Origin: an uncultured Paracoccaceae bacterium
GTDB taxonomy: Bacteria; Pseudomonadota; Alphaproteobacteria; Rhodobacterales; Rhodobacteraceae
DNA: 64,000 nt
Assembly: GCA_947496605.1 (NCBI GenBank)
Contig: CANMDF010000002.1
Location: 372,001-436,000, forward strand
Direction of reading: 5' to 3'
Shown: positions 1 through 8,855 of the stretch, piece after piece
How the letters are laid out: every line of letters starts with the position of its first letter
Position numbering within the stretch: the stretch's first letter is position 1
Notes under the pieces: model-generated
What the model was told of the DNA's origin: nothing
The model's database searches: none
What the model saw: the letters and a program-made list of their open reading frames with translations, nothing else
Made by a program: the position numbers and the translations under genes

Positions 1-1
1 C

Positions 2-352
2 GATAGTGAGATGATTTTTCTGACGTTGCTGGCGAATGGGTTGGACGATGATCCCGCGGCCGCTATGCGTGCAACCTTAGACCAGATTGGCCCTGCGGGT
101 GCTGATGGTCCGATCAAGCTGACATGCGTGTTCTCGGACGGGCAGGCCCTTTATGCGTTTCGCTATGCCAGCGGAGGCCAACCGCCGTCGCTCTATGCGT
201 CCGGTGTGTTGGATAACGGTGGGCGGTCTTTGGCGTCCGAGCCGCTTTGCGGTGTTGCAGAACGCTGGACTGAAATTCCAACAGATACGATCTGTGTTCT
301 GACTGGGGACGGTTTGGCGATCTCGCCACAAAAGGGGCGGGCGGCGGCTTAG
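2..352 (+). CDS. Class II glutamine amidotransferase, C-terminal part (5' truncated by window)
   Basis: The reading frame is open from the first bases (reading D-S-E before the first Met at 11), so the gene starts outside the window and only about 116 C-terminal residues are seen. The pattern of a DSE-type opening, a helix rich in Leu, a strand reading LTCVFSDGQALYAFRY and a late WTEIP segment resembles the end of YafJ/EgtC-type class II glutamine amidotransferases, whose catalytic N-terminal Cys would lie upstream. The stop overlaps the stop of the convergent MBL gene by 4 bases. The family call is moderate because the diagnostic N-terminus is missing. Confidence 0.6.
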   Translation, partial: DSEMIFLTLLANGLDDDPAAAMRATLDQIGPAGADGPIKLTCVFSDGQALYAFRYASGGQPPSLYASGVLDNGGRSLASEPLCGVAERWTEIPTDTICVLTGDGLAISPQKGRAAA

Positions 353-1386
353 GCCGCTTGAAACACCCATGCGCCATCACCGCGCATGCTGCGTGTTGCG
401 AGGCCCGCTTGGTGGAGGTGGTTGAGGTGGGCAACGGCCTCCACCAACGCGAGGCCGTATTCCCCGCCACTGATGTTCCGCTTGAAAAGCGGGATGAAGC
501 ATTCGCCGGCGGTGCGTGGTTCGTCCAGATGAGCCAGCAACCGTCTGAGTGCGCTGTGGTGGTTTTCGATCAATTGTCTCAGCCGCGTCGGCAGGCCGGT
601 GAATGGCAGTTTGTGCCCGCCCAAGATCAGTTGGTCGGCAGTCGCAAAATCTTGGAACTTTTCGCAAGATCGCAGCCAGTCTGTGACAGGGTCTGCGTCA
701 GGTTCTGTGGGATAGACCCCAAGGTTGGGACTGATCGACGGCAACAGTTGATCGCCACCGATGACCAAATTGTCGTCCTGGCTCCAGAATGTTGCGTGTT
801 CGGGCGCATGTCCATCGCCCATGCGGATGTCCCATGTGCGCCCGCCCATCAGAATCGTTTTGCCGTCTATCAGGCGGGTGTAGCCTTGGGGGAGCGGGGC
901 AACGCAATCGGCGAAGTTGAAGGGGCGCTCTGATTTGCGTTTCTTGAATACAGCCTGATCCATGCCAGCCCGTTTGTAGAACGTCAGCGCTTCGGCATTG
1001 GGCACCTCTTGCACGTCCAGCGTCAGCATGCGTGCCATGAGCCAGCCGGTGCGCGGCATCGCAAGTGTGGCACCACTTTCAATGAACCACGCGGCAAGAC
1101 CCACATGATCAGGGTGGTGATGAGTAACAATGACACGGGACACGGGCTTGCCTGCCAATGGTCCTTCCAGCAGTTTACCCCAGATGGCACGCCCGCGTTG
1201 CGATGCAAAGCCGGTGTCGATGATTGTCCAGCTGTCACCGTCATCCAGCGCGTAGATGTTCACATGATCCAGCGCCATGGGCAGGGGCAAACGCATCCAT
1301 AAGACACCGGAGGCGACCGTGATGGCTTCACCTTCAGCGGGCGCGTCGGGATAAGGGTAGCGGATGCCGCTGTGGCTGTCTGCCAT
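349..1386 (-). CDS. MBL-fold metallo-hydrolase
   Basis: A 345-residue metallo-beta-lactamase-fold hydrolase. The zinc-binding motif THHHPDHVG lies near residue 88, followed by a GGDQLLP segment near residue 210 and a C-terminal all-helical domain of about 100 residues, as in many bacterial MBL hydrolases of unknown substrate. Its ATG overlaps the stop of the upstream acyl-CoA dehydrogenase gene by one base (TGATG), so the two are co-transcribed and probably translationally coupled. This context suggests a thioesterase- or acyl-CoA-linked role, but the substrate cannot be read from the sequence. Confidence 0.85.
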   Translation of the reverse strand: MADSHSGIRYPYPDAPAEGEAITVASGVLWMRLPLPMALDHVNIYALDDGDSWTIIDTGFASQRGRAIWGKLLEGPLAGKPVSRVIVTHHHPDHVGLAAWFIESGATLAMPRTGWLMARMLTLDVQEVPNAEALTFYKRAGMDQAVFKKRKSERPFNFADCVAPLPQGYTRLIDGKTILMGGRTWDIRMGDGHAPEHATFWSQDDNLVIGGDQLLPSISPNLGVYPTEPDADPVTDWLRSCEKFQDFATADQLILGGHKLPFTGLPTRLRQLIENHHSALRRLLAHLDEPRTAGECFIPLFKRNISGGEYGLALVEAVAHLNHLHQAGLATRSMRGDGAWVFQAA

Positions 1387-3089
1387 CAGGCGGCGAGGTC
1401 GTCTGCGGTGATGGCCATAAGATCGCTTGCCCCTTCACGTGCGTGCACCAGAAGGCCCACATGTTCGGGCAACATACGCTTGATATAGAAGGTTGCAAGA
1501 CGTGCGCGGGCGGCGTCGCCCATGATCGCACTTGCCAGATGGACATGTGCGCCCAACACACGGGCAAAGGCCCGCAAGTATGGCACGGCCCCTGCGAAAC
1601 GGTCGTTCAGATCGTCTTGGGCCACCAGCCATTCCGTTGTTTCACGCAAGGATTCCGCGGATTGCCAAACTGCTTCGGCCAATTCGGGATGCGTGGTCTT
1701 TGCGGCCTCTGCACCTTGTTCGATCTCTTCCAAAATGGCGAAGGCTGCTTCGCCACCGTCCATCAATTTGCGGGCGACAAGATCCATGGCTTGGATACCG
1801 TTGGTGCCTTCATAGATCGTCGCCACGCGCACATCGCGGGCGTACTGGGCGGCACCGGTTTCTTCGATAAAGCCCATCCCGCCGTGGACCTGAATGCCCG
1901 TGGCTGACACTTCGCAACCGACGTCGGTACAAAAGGCTTTGCCGATGGGTGTCAGAAACGCAGCACGGGCCTGCCAGCTGTCGTCACCTGTAGCCAAGGC
2001 CATATCGATGGCAACAGCGTTCATTAATGTGATTGCGCGGGCGGCATATGTGTCGGCTTTCATCGTCGTCAGCATGCGGCGCACGTCTGCATGTTCAATG
2101 ATCGTACCTGTTCCGGGGGCTTTGCCTTGTTTGCGGTCATTGGCATAAGCCAGCGCATGTTGCAGCGCACCTTCGGCAACGCCGACACCCTGGACCGCGA
2201 CGCCTAGACGGGCGTTGTTCATCATGGTGAACATTGCAGCCATGCCGCCGTGTTCTTCTCCGACAAGCCAGCCCTTTGCGCCAGAGTATTCCATCACAGC
2301 AGTCGGTGATCCGTGCAGACCCATCTTATGCTCAAGACTGACCACACGCAGGTCGTTCTTTTCGCCGGGGTTACCGTCAGCATCTGGGATCAGTTTAGGG
2401 ACCATAAACAGGCTGATGCCTTTGGTGCCTTTCACGCCGTCTGGCAGGCGGGCCAGCACAAGGTGGCAGACGTTCTGAGTGAAGTCATTGTCGGCCCAAC
2501 TGATATAGATTTTCTGGCCGGTGATCGCATAGCTGCCATCGCCGTTGGGTTCAGCCTTGGTGCGCAATGCGCCGACATCTGATCCCGCCTGAGGTTCGGT
2601 TAGGTTCATCGTGCCGTTCCATTCGCCGGAAATCAACTTGGGGATATAGAGGTCTTTGATCGCATCGGATGCGTGGTGCTCGAGCGCCTCGATCTGACCT
2701 TGGGTCATCAAAGGGCTGAGTTGCAATGACAAGCATGCGCTCGCGATCATCTCATTGACGGTCGTGGTTAAGGTCATGGGAAGACCCAAACCGCCAACCT
2801 CTTGGCTGGCGGACATGCCGATCCAGCCGCCTTCGGCAATGGCGTTGTAGCCATCCGCGAAACCGGGGGATGTGCGCACAATGCCGTTATCCAGATGTGC
2901 AGGATGCAGATCGCCCACACGGTTCAAAGGTGCGAGGATTTCTTCGGACATCTTGGCCGCTTCCGTCAGGATCGCTTTGGTCATATCAGGGGTCGCATCG
3001 GCAAAACGGTCTGTTGCGGCGACCTCATCAAAGCCCACAATGTGATCCATCAAGAAGCGAAAATCGCTGACTGGCGCGCGATAAGGCAT
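1386..3089 (-). CDS. Acyl-CoA dehydrogenase (large, C-terminally extended type)
   Basis: A flavin-dependent acyl-CoA dehydrogenase of 567 residues, longer than the usual ~380 because of a C-terminal extension, as in the DmdC/FadE-like branch found in roseobacters. Visible signs are the substrate and FAD segment MNLTEPQAGSDVGAL, the middle-domain GQKIYIS and the catalytic Glu in ATIYEGTNGIQ. The frame is open further upstream, but the Met at 3089 (MPYRAPVSDF) matches the usual family beginning and leaves a 114-base divergent promoter gap before sua5. DmdC (methylmercaptopropionyl-CoA dehydrogenase, DMSP breakdown) is one possibility; a general long-chain role is equally possible. Confidence 0.88.
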   Translation of the reverse strand: MPYRAPVSDFRFLMDHIVGFDEVAATDRFADATPDMTKAILTEAAKMSEEILAPLNRVGDLHPAHLDNGIVRTSPGFADGYNAIAEGGWIGMSASQEVGGLGLPMTLTTTVNEMIASACLSLQLSPLMTQGQIEALEHHASDAIKDLYIPKLISGEWNGTMNLTEPQAGSDVGALRTKAEPNGDGSYAITGQKIYISWADNDFTQNVCHLVLARLPDGVKGTKGISLFMVPKLIPDADGNPGEKNDLRVVSLEHKMGLHGSPTAVMEYSGAKGWLVGEEHGGMAAMFTMMNNARLGVAVQGVGVAEGALQHALAYANDRKQGKAPGTGTIIEHADVRRMLTTMKADTYAARAITLMNAVAIDMALATGDDSWQARAAFLTPIGKAFCTDVGCEVSATGIQVHGGMGFIEETGAAQYARDVRVATIYEGTNGIQAMDLVARKLMDGGEAAFAILEEIEQGAEAAKTTHPELAEAVWQSAESLRETTEWLVAQDDLNDRFAGAVPYLRAFARVLGAHVHLASAIMGDAARARLATFYIKRMLPEHVGLLVHAREGASDLMAITADDLAA

Positions 3090-3203
3090 TGGTCTGTCTC
3101 CAAAATATACAGTCGCTTGGCAAAAGCGGGTACGAGGGCTATGCATCCCTTTACACGGCCAACCTATCCCAGCGCGGCCCCCCTTCAACCAAAACGCCAC
3201 GTC

Positions 3204-4151
3204 ATGAATGATGAACAATTGCTGATGCTGTCCCCAGATGTTGCCGGATTAGAAAAAGCAGCGGCGATTCTCGCGCGGGGTGGATTGGTCTCATTTCCGA
3301 CCGAAACGGTATATGGTTTGGGTGCGGATGCGCGTGATGACAAGGCAGTCGCCAGCATCTACGCGGCCAAGGGGCGCCCCAGTTTCAATCCGTTGATTGT
3401 GCATCTGTCGGATGTTGCGGCAGTCGCAGATTATTGTGAGATGAATGATACTGCGCGGCAGTTGGCAGATGCATTTTGGCCGGGGGCATTGACCTTGGTG
3501 TTGCCGTTAAGGGCGGTTGCGGGGATTTCCAAACTGGTCACGGCTGGATTGGATACGCTGGCTGTACGTGTGCCGGATCATCGGGTTGCGGGTGGACTTT
3601 TACAAGCCTTTGGTGGTCCTATCGCGGCGCCGTCAGCTAATCCGTCTGGTCGGATCAGTCCTACTTCTGCCGCACATGTTGCAGCTGGGTTGGGTGCTGG
3701 GATTGATGCGATCGTTGATGGCGGTGACTGCAGTGTCGGCGTTGAATCGACGATTGTCAGCTGTATTGGCGCACCTGCTTTGTTGCGTGCGGGTGGTATT
3801 CCAGTTGAGGCTTTGGAGGCCTGTTTGGGCCAGCCGTTAGTTCAGGGACAAGACACCGACTTGCCGACAGCACCGGGGCAGTTGGCGTCCCACTATGCGC
3901 CGCAAGGTAAGGTGCGTTTGAACGCAGCTTACGCTGAAGAGGGTGAAGTGCTGCTTGGGTTTGGTCCGGTCGATGCGGCGCTGAATCTATCGGTTGCTGG
4001 CGATCTGATCGAGGCAGCCGCGCGGCTGTTCGCGTGTTTGCATGAACTTGATGCGATGGGTGCGGCACGTATAGCGGTATCGCCTATTCCTGATCGCGGA
4101 TTGGGCCGTGCGATCAATGACCGGCTTAGGCGGGCCGCTGCGCCGCGTTAG
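3204..4151 (+). CDS. sua5: L-threonylcarbamoyladenylate synthase, Sua5 type
   Basis: Makes threonylcarbamoyl-AMP from threonine, bicarbonate and ATP, the first step of the t6A modification at position 37 of ANN-decoding tRNAs. The 315-residue protein has the N-terminal YrdC domain (FPTETVYGLGADA near residue 30, KGRPSFNPLIVH, SANPSGRISPT) and the extra Sua5 domain, joined by the typical linker PGQLASHYAP, which separates it from the short TsaC form. The frame is open upstream of 3204, but that stretch is antisense to the dehydrogenase gene. Its stop overlaps that of the next, convergent gene by 4 bases. Confidence 0.92.
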   Translation: MNDEQLLMLSPDVAGLEKAAAILARGGLVSFPTETVYGLGADARDDKAVASIYAAKGRPSFNPLIVHLSDVAAVADYCEMNDTARQLADAFWPGALTLVLPLRAVAGISKLVTAGLDTLAVRVPDHRVAGGLLQAFGGPIAAPSANPSGRISPTSAAHVAAGLGAGIDAIVDGGDCSVGVESTIVSCIGAPALLRAGGIPVEALEACLGQPLVQGQDTDLPTAPGQLASHYAPQGKVRLNAAYAEEGEVLLGFGPVDAALNLSVAGDLIEAAARLFACLHELDAMGAARIAVSPIPDRGLGRAINDRLRRAAAPR

Positions 4152-4474
4152 CCAGCGTTCTGCCGCTCGATATACCCGCGCAACTCTTCTGCTTCTTGGC
4201 GTGCTTCGCGCAATCCGTCCATCGCGGCACGTAGTTCCGCTTCAGTTTGGCTCAGCTGGTTGGTGATCTCGGCTTCGCGCTGTTGCAGATACGTGATCGC
4301 CTGATCGCGGGTTTCTTCTGCCTCGTGCAGGGCCTGCGCCATCTTATCCAGCTCGCCTACTTCGGCTTTGGTGACCCGTGTAAAGCGGTTAACCAGCCAG
4401 CTGGCAAACCAGCCAAGCATGAAGGCCACAAACAGGATGACAGCCGTCGCGATGATGAATTCGGTTCTGTTCAT
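4148..4474 (-). CDS. Small membrane-anchored coiled-coil protein
   Basis: A 108-residue protein with one N-terminal membrane helix (about residues 8-27, ATAVILFVAFMLGWFASWLV) followed by a charged heptad-like stretch rich in Glu, Gln, Ala and Arg (residues 40-105), consistent with a cytoplasmic coiled coil. I do not recognise a named family; similar small proteins occur in Rhodobacteraceae. It lies 9 bases downstream of the OmpA-family gene on the same strand and probably shares its transcript, which suggests an envelope-related role by inference only. Confidence 0.75.
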   Translation of the reverse strand: MNRTEFIIATAVILFVAFMLGWFASWLVNRFTRVTKAEVGELDKMAQALHEAEETRDQAITYLQQREAEITNQLSQTEAELRAAMDGLREARQEAEELRGYIERQNAG

Positions 4475-4483
4475 GGGGCTGGT

Positions 4484-6394
4484 CTATTCGCTTTCTGCCG
4501 TGGTGTCATCTGTGTCTTCCACCGGGTCTTCCGGGATTGGCTCTGCCGCCAATTCATCAAGCGTGGAGGTTTCTTCAACTGTGGATTCCGGGACGATCAG
4601 ACTAAATTCGATCCTGCGGTTCGCCTCGCGTCCTTCTTCGGTGTCATTATCTGCAATCGGGTTTTCTTCACCAAACCCGATGGATTCGAATGTCGACACA
4701 GGCACCCGACGTGCGCGGAGCGCTGTCAGAACCGCATCGGCCCGGTCTTGGGACAACTGCTGGTTCATCACTTCGCGCCCTTGGCTGTCGGTAAAGCCGG
4801 ATACTCTGATCCTTAGATCACCACATGCTTTCAGGATTTCTGCGATATCGTCGACAACCGGTTGGGTATCAGCAGTCAGATCGGCTGAGCCAGGGTCAAA
4901 CGTGATTTTCCGGCCATCCGTCGCTGCAGAAATCTGGGCGATGCATTCGTCGGGCGTTGGCAGTCCTGCGATGGGATCAAGCTCTTGGACGTATGTTACA
5001 TCGATCTCAAAGTCTGCGGTTTGGCCCAGTTTCTCGATTAACAATCTTGAAATCGCGCCGCTGGCATCTTCGTTTCCGGTATTCCCGCGGACCTGCAACT
5101 TATCGGCTTCGACGATGACAGCGCCGTTGGACAACTCTGACAGCGCTTCGATGCCGGCAAGAACACGGACGGACCAACCAGAAGGCAGGCCATCGGAAAT
5201 ACGGGTGCCCATCGTGACATCACGCTGCGCAAACCGTGCGCTGGCAAAGTTCTTGACGACGGTGTTGGTAATCTCGTCGGGGACACGTCCGCGTAGTTGG
5301 ACAACACCTTCGGGGCTAAGGGTGGCTGTGAATTGCGGCAGTTCGTCAGTTGTTTCAGTCGGCAAAGCGGTCAGTTCGGCCTGCAATGCAAAGGCATCAG
5401 GTAGCGTGTTCTCAAGGCGTCCTACGATGTTATCGAAGGTTGCTTGCCCGGTTCCGGCAGGCGCAATCAATGTGACGTCAGTGTCAGCAACTGTGATCGT
5501 ACCGCCACCCATGTTGTCGATGGCGGTGATTGATTGCGCAACGGCATCGCCCCATGTGCGTGATGGTGCGCCAAGTGCCAAAATACAGTTTGCACGTTCT
5601 TGAAAACCTGCCTCGGACGCGGCCGTCAGGATTTGGCTCAGCGCGTCCTCTGTGTCGGCTGTGCAGGCATCGAAACGTGCGCCTTCGTCATCAAGGATAA
5701 ACCGCACGGTGAAGGGTGAAATAACGGGGCGCGGTGCGCTGATGTCCACGGCCAGTCGCACGCCATCGGGGGTGTTGCGTGCGAGTGCTGTCTCAAGCTG
5801 CCGCTTTTCTTCGGGGCTGTCTGAGATCGCGCTGACGTTCACGCGGTCTGCGTTCACCGAAATCTTTGATTTATTGAGCAGTTCCAACGCCCGCAATGAA
5901 TAGTTGAGCGCGTCTCGCCAAGTATCAGGCGTGGGATAGTCCGCAATTTCCAACAGGTCTGTGACAGGCAATCCGTCGGCGATATCCGTGATCCGCTCGG
6001 CAAGTGCGTCACGGTCAGTGGATGCGGGGATTAACCCGATCAACGACACACCCGCATTGTTGCGCAGAATTTCAATAGCGAATTCGGGGGGCTTGATGAT
6101 TTCCGAATCGGTCACGGACAAGTTGTCGATCACCCGGCTTGCATCAACCATGCCACCCGCGGCCGAGATCGCACGAAAGCGCACAGCCTCGGTTGGGGCT
6201 TCGCCCTCAAGGATGACTTGCAAGCCGTCACCCAATACGGTGGCCCATTCATAGCCCTGATCTACAAGCGTTTCCTGCACTGCCAAGACCGACCGTTCTT
6301 CGACCACAGTCACGGTCGTCTGGGCCGCTGTGACGGACAAAGCGCCAGCGGCCGAGAAGACGATCAGGCGTGTAAAGAGTGCTGAAAGGCGCAT
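4484..6394 (-). CDS. OmpA-family outer-membrane/periplasmic protein with long repeat N-terminus
   Basis: A 636-residue exported protein. Residues 1-23 form a signal peptide (ending SVTAAQ). The middle ~430 residues contain several repeats of about 70-80 residues resembling BON/SpoIID-like alpha-beta modules, with the recurrent wording VxLxGxVPD..., as in large OmpA proteins of alphaproteobacteria. Residues ~490-605 form a C-terminal OmpA peptidoglycan-binding domain (FDPGSADLT, VSGFTDSQGRE, LSQDRADAV, GFGEENPIADN, NRRIEF). The acidic Glu/Thr-rich tail is unusual. It is probably an envelope-stabilising protein tethered to peptidoglycan. The small coiled-coil gene follows after 9 bases. Confidence 0.88.
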   Translation of the reverse strand: MRLSALFTRLIVFSAAGALSVTAAQTTVTVVEERSVLAVQETLVDQGYEWATVLGDGLQVILEGEAPTEAVRFRAISAAGGMVDASRVIDNLSVTDSEIIKPPEFAIEILRNNAGVSLIGLIPASTDRDALAERITDIADGLPVTDLLEIADYPTPDTWRDALNYSLRALELLNKSKISVNADRVNVSAISDSPEEKRQLETALARNTPDGVRLAVDISAPRPVISPFTVRFILDDEGARFDACTADTEDALSQILTAASEAGFQERANCILALGAPSRTWGDAVAQSITAIDNMGGGTITVADTDVTLIAPAGTGQATFDNIVGRLENTLPDAFALQAELTALPTETTDELPQFTATLSPEGVVQLRGRVPDEITNTVVKNFASARFAQRDVTMGTRISDGLPSGWSVRVLAGIEALSELSNGAVIVEADKLQVRGNTGNEDASGAISRLLIEKLGQTADFEIDVTYVQELDPIAGLPTPDECIAQISAATDGRKITFDPGSADLTADTQPVVDDIAEILKACGDLRIRVSGFTDSQGREVMNQQLSQDRADAVLTALRARRVPVSTFESIGFGEENPIADNDTEEGREANRRIEFSLIVPESTVEETSTLDELAAEPIPEDPVEDTDDTTAESE

Positions 6395-6449
6395 AAGTTT
6401 CCGGTCGTTGTTCTGGGGACTGCATAGGCCCCTGCGGCGTGGGGTTCAA

Positions 6450-7415
6450 TCACACCAGAAGGGCTAAGGCGAAAAATGGCAGAGGAATGAGCCCGGCTTC
6501 TCTGTTTGAACGGAATATCCTGAGAAGTCCGTCGTTATCTTCTGGATCAAAGCGGGTCAGCTGCCATGTCAGGTGCCAGCCCAACGCCCAAGGCCCACCG
6601 ATTGCGATGACGAGCGACAGTGGCGACCGTTCAGACGCGGCCAATAGAACGGCCAATCCGAAGAGGATGATCGTCACCGTCAAGAAGAACCGTAGCCATT
6701 TGCGGCTGTCTTCGCCAAACAGCCGTGCCGTTGATTTGACCCCGATCAGCGCATCGTCTTCGGCGTCTTGGTGCGCATAGATGGTGTCGTAGAATAGCGT
6801 CCAGGCGATCCCAGCGAAATAAAGCACGATAGGCACAGGTCCTATGCTGTTGGTATGTGCAGCCCAAGCCAGCAACGCCCCCCAGTTGAAGGCTAGTCCT
6901 AAGAATAGCTGAGGCCACCATGTGAACCGTTTGGCGAATGGGTAGATTGCGACGGGCGCCAGCGCGAGAATGCCCAAGAAGATCGCTGTCGGGTAAAACG
7001 AGATCAGGATAAAGAACGCAAGGATCGCCTGCGCGACCATCCAGATCAAAGCGGCTTTCACTGTCGCTTGCCCCGAAGGAATAGGCCGTGACCGCGTCCG
7101 TGCTACGGACCCGTCAATGTCCCGGTCCGTGATATCGTTCCAAGTGCATCCGGCTCCACGCATCAAGAAGGCGCCGATGCCACAACCTATGATCGTCCAG
7201 ATATCGTGTTGGCTGTAGCTGTCGGTGGCCAAGATTGCCAGCGACAGTCCCCATAGGCAAGGGACGTATAACAACCATGTCCCGATAGGCCGATCTGCCC
7301 GGCTAAGCCGCAGATAAGGTCGGCTAAACGCAGGCGCGAACCGGTCGACCCAGTTGTCTTTTGCGGCGTCTGCAACGGCGCCGTTCGGCTCTGGCGTCTG
7401 GGCATTTTCGGTCAT
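6450..7415 (-). CDS. ubiA: 4-hydroxybenzoate polyprenyltransferase
   Basis: Integral membrane enzyme that attaches the polyprenyl chain to 4-hydroxybenzoate in ubiquinone synthesis. Both aspartate-rich motifs are present: NDITDRDIDG (near residue 95) and DTIYAHQDAEDD (near residue 215), with about eight hydrophobic helices around them. The start at 7415 is chosen because GAGG lies about 8 bases upstream and MTENAQ starts a plausible N-terminus; the frame is open 15 codons further. That start abuts the rsmE gene on the other strand (CAT|ATG), so its promoter must lie inside rsmE. Confidence 0.94.
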   Translation of the reverse strand: MTENAQTPEPNGAVADAAKDNWVDRFAPAFSRPYLRLSRADRPIGTWLLYVPCLWGLSLAILATDSYSQHDIWTIIGCGIGAFLMRGAGCTWNDITDRDIDGSVARTRSRPIPSGQATVKAALIWMVAQAILAFFILISFYPTAIFLGILALAPVAIYPFAKRFTWWPQLFLGLAFNWGALLAWAAHTNSIGPVPIVLYFAGIAWTLFYDTIYAHQDAEDDALIGVKSTARLFGEDSRKWLRFFLTVTIILFGLAVLLAASERSPLSLVIAIGGPWALGWHLTWQLTRFDPEDNDGLLRIFRSNREAGLIPLPFFALALLV

Positions 7416-7427
7416 ATGGTTCGCCTC

Positions 7428-8150
7428 ATGGCATCCAAGGTTCGGCTTTTTGTAGATCACCCCTTAGGGGAAGGGCAATCGGTTCCTCTGTCCAAGGAGC
7501 AGGCGCACTACCTTTTCGGGGTTATGCGTTTGGCTGAAGGCACCGTGCTCTCGCTCATCAATGGGCGTGATGGCGAATGGGACGCAGAGGTTGTGAAGGC
7601 TGGCAAAAAAGGAGGCATTTTGCAATGTGCGGTGCAAACCGCCCCGTTACAGATGCCGCCAGATTTGTGGTTGATGTTTGCCCCGATCCGCAAAGAGCGT
7701 ACCGCGTTTATCGTCGAAAAAGCAGTGGAAATGGGTGTGGCGCGGGTCTGTCCGGTGCAAACTGACTTTACCCAAAGCGCCAACCGTATCCGCCAAGACA
7801 AGTTGCAGGCCCATGCAGTTGAAGCCGCCGAACAATGTGGCGGGACGTTTGTGCCGCCAGTGGATGATCTGGCAAAGCTGGACCGTCTTTTGGCCGATTG
7901 GCCCAATGATCGCCAGCTGATGTTTTGTGACGAAATTTTGATCGGTGATCCTGTTGGTTTGCCACAAATAGACGGCCCTTGGGCGATTTTGATCGGGCCT
8001 GAGGGTGGGTTTTCACCGACCGAGCGTGAGCGTTTGCGCAGTTTGCCCTTCGCGCACGCGGTCAGTCTTGGGCCACGGATTTTGCGTGCAGATACGGCGG
8101 CCGTTGCGGCAATAACAGTCTGGCAACAGGCGCTGGGTGACTGGGCATGA
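7428..8150 (+). CDS. rsmE: 16S rRNA (uracil-1498-N3)-methyltransferase
   Basis: SPOUT-class methyltransferase of 240 residues that methylates U1498 of 16S rRNA. The N-terminal PUA-like part (KEQAHYLFGVMRL) is followed by the SPOUT knot with LIGPEGGFSPTERE near residue 185 and SLGPRILRADTAA near residue 215. The ATG at 7428 gives the family-typical opening MASKVRLFVDHPLG; an in-frame ATG at 7416 would add four residues. Neither has a clear Shine-Dalgarno sequence, which fits leaderless or coupled translation. The stop overlaps the ATG of a 46-codon micro-ORF (ATGA). Confidence 0.92.
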   Translation: MASKVRLFVDHPLGEGQSVPLSKEQAHYLFGVMRLAEGTVLSLINGRDGEWDAEVVKAGKKGGILQCAVQTAPLQMPPDLWLMFAPIRKERTAFIVEKAVEMGVARVCPVQTDFTQSANRIRQDKLQAHAVEAAEQCGGTFVPPVDDLAKLDRLLADWPNDRQLMFCDEILIGDPVGLPQIDGPWAILIGPEGGFSPTERERLRSLPFAHAVSLGPRILRADTAAVAAITVWQQALGDWA

Positions 8151-8287
8151 CCCACACAAAACCTGGTGACCGTCTGGTGATTGCGGTGTCAGAGAGCGCT
8201 TGCAAAGCCTATAAGGCGATTGGGTTTCAGCGCACGGGCCACTACATTATGCTTGGCTATCAAGAACCACAGGTGACCTATGGGTGA
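8147..8287 (+). CDS. 46-residue micro-ORF resembling the tail of a GNAT acetyltransferase
   Basis: The ATG lies in the ATGA stop overlap of rsmE, and its TGA overlaps the start of the next gene (start at 8280), so it bridges two genes with translational coupling on both sides. The product contains SACKAYKAIGFQRTGHYIML, which matches the last strand-helix-strand of GNAT acetyltransferases (A..Y...GF...G.Y). The acetyl-CoA-binding part is absent, so it cannot be an active acetyltransferase. It may be a remnant left by deletion, or a retained microprotein. Coding status is inferred from the double overlap only. Confidence 0.5.
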   Translation: MTHTKPGDRLVIAVSESACKAYKAIGFQRTGHYIMLGYQEPQVTYG

Positions 8288-8798
8288 CTTCTTTCGGCCC
8301 GAAGTGCGTGCATTTTTCTGGCGTTGGCGCGAGGTCTTGCTGGCAGGTGTCGTGCTGTTGGTCGGCATTTGGTGGGCTCTCAGCGGTGTCGGAATAAACG
8401 TGTGGCTGGGCTATATTTTTTGCCTGGTCGGGATCGCATGGGCCATTGCTGGCGTGCAGCGTGCCCGCTTTGCTCAAGATGGCGATGGCCCCGGCGTTGT
8501 ACAGATCCGCGAACGCCGGTTGGCCTACTTTGGTCCGCTTGATGGGGGTATTATGGATGTGGCGGACCTGAGCCGCCTAGAGATTGATCCCGCCAGCCAC
8601 CCAGACCCAAGTTGGGTTTTGACCAGTATTGAAGGCCAGATTTTGAACATTCCTATCAATGCCAAAGGTGCCGAAGATTTGTTCGATGTCTTTGCCGGTC
8701 TGCCCGATATCAAAACCAACACTGTTTTAGATGTGCTTTCACACACACCTGATGCGCGGGTGACTGTCTGGAGTAGGGTCAAGCCGCTCTTGCATTGA
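8280..8798 (+). CDS. Conserved two-helix membrane protein, function unknown
   Basis: A 172-residue protein with two transmembrane helices near residues 18-36 and 41-59 (LLAGVVLLVGIWWALSGVG and VWLGYIFCLVGIAWAIAGV), followed by a soluble domain of about 110 residues that ends with DARVTVWSRVKPLLH. I recognise no named domain; the soluble part has a PH-like strand pattern (VQIRERRLAYFGPL.GG). It starts inside the stop region of the preceding micro-ORF and lies 57 bases before gshA, so rsmE, the micro-ORF, this gene and gshA may form one transcript. Confidence 0.8.
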   Translation: MGDFFRPEVRAFFWRWREVLLAGVVLLVGIWWALSGVGINVWLGYIFCLVGIAWAIAGVQRARFAQDGDGPGVVQIRERRLAYFGPLDGGIMDVADLSRLEIDPASHPDPSWVLTSIEGQILNIPINAKGAEDLFDVFAGLPDIKTNTVLDVLSHTPDARVTVWSRVKPLLH

Positions 8799-8855
8799 CC
8801 GCACCCTTCGGGCAGGTCTCGGAGAACACTTTATTCACGAGCGGAGCGAAGTCTC

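Noticed and set aside
1386-3089. Naming the acyl-CoA dehydrogenase DmdC
   Set aside because: The length and C-terminal extension fit, but no other dmd gene is nearby and several related roles are possible; left without a symbol.
2802-3203. N-terminal extension of Sua5
   Set aside because: It is antisense to the acyl-CoA dehydrogenase start and has no family similarity; YrdC homology begins after 3204.
4368-5603. Long open frame antisense to the OmpA-family gene (about 410 codons)
   Set aside because: Ser/Thr-rich translation without recognisable domains, fully opposite a well-supported gene; typical antisense shadow in GC-rich DNA.
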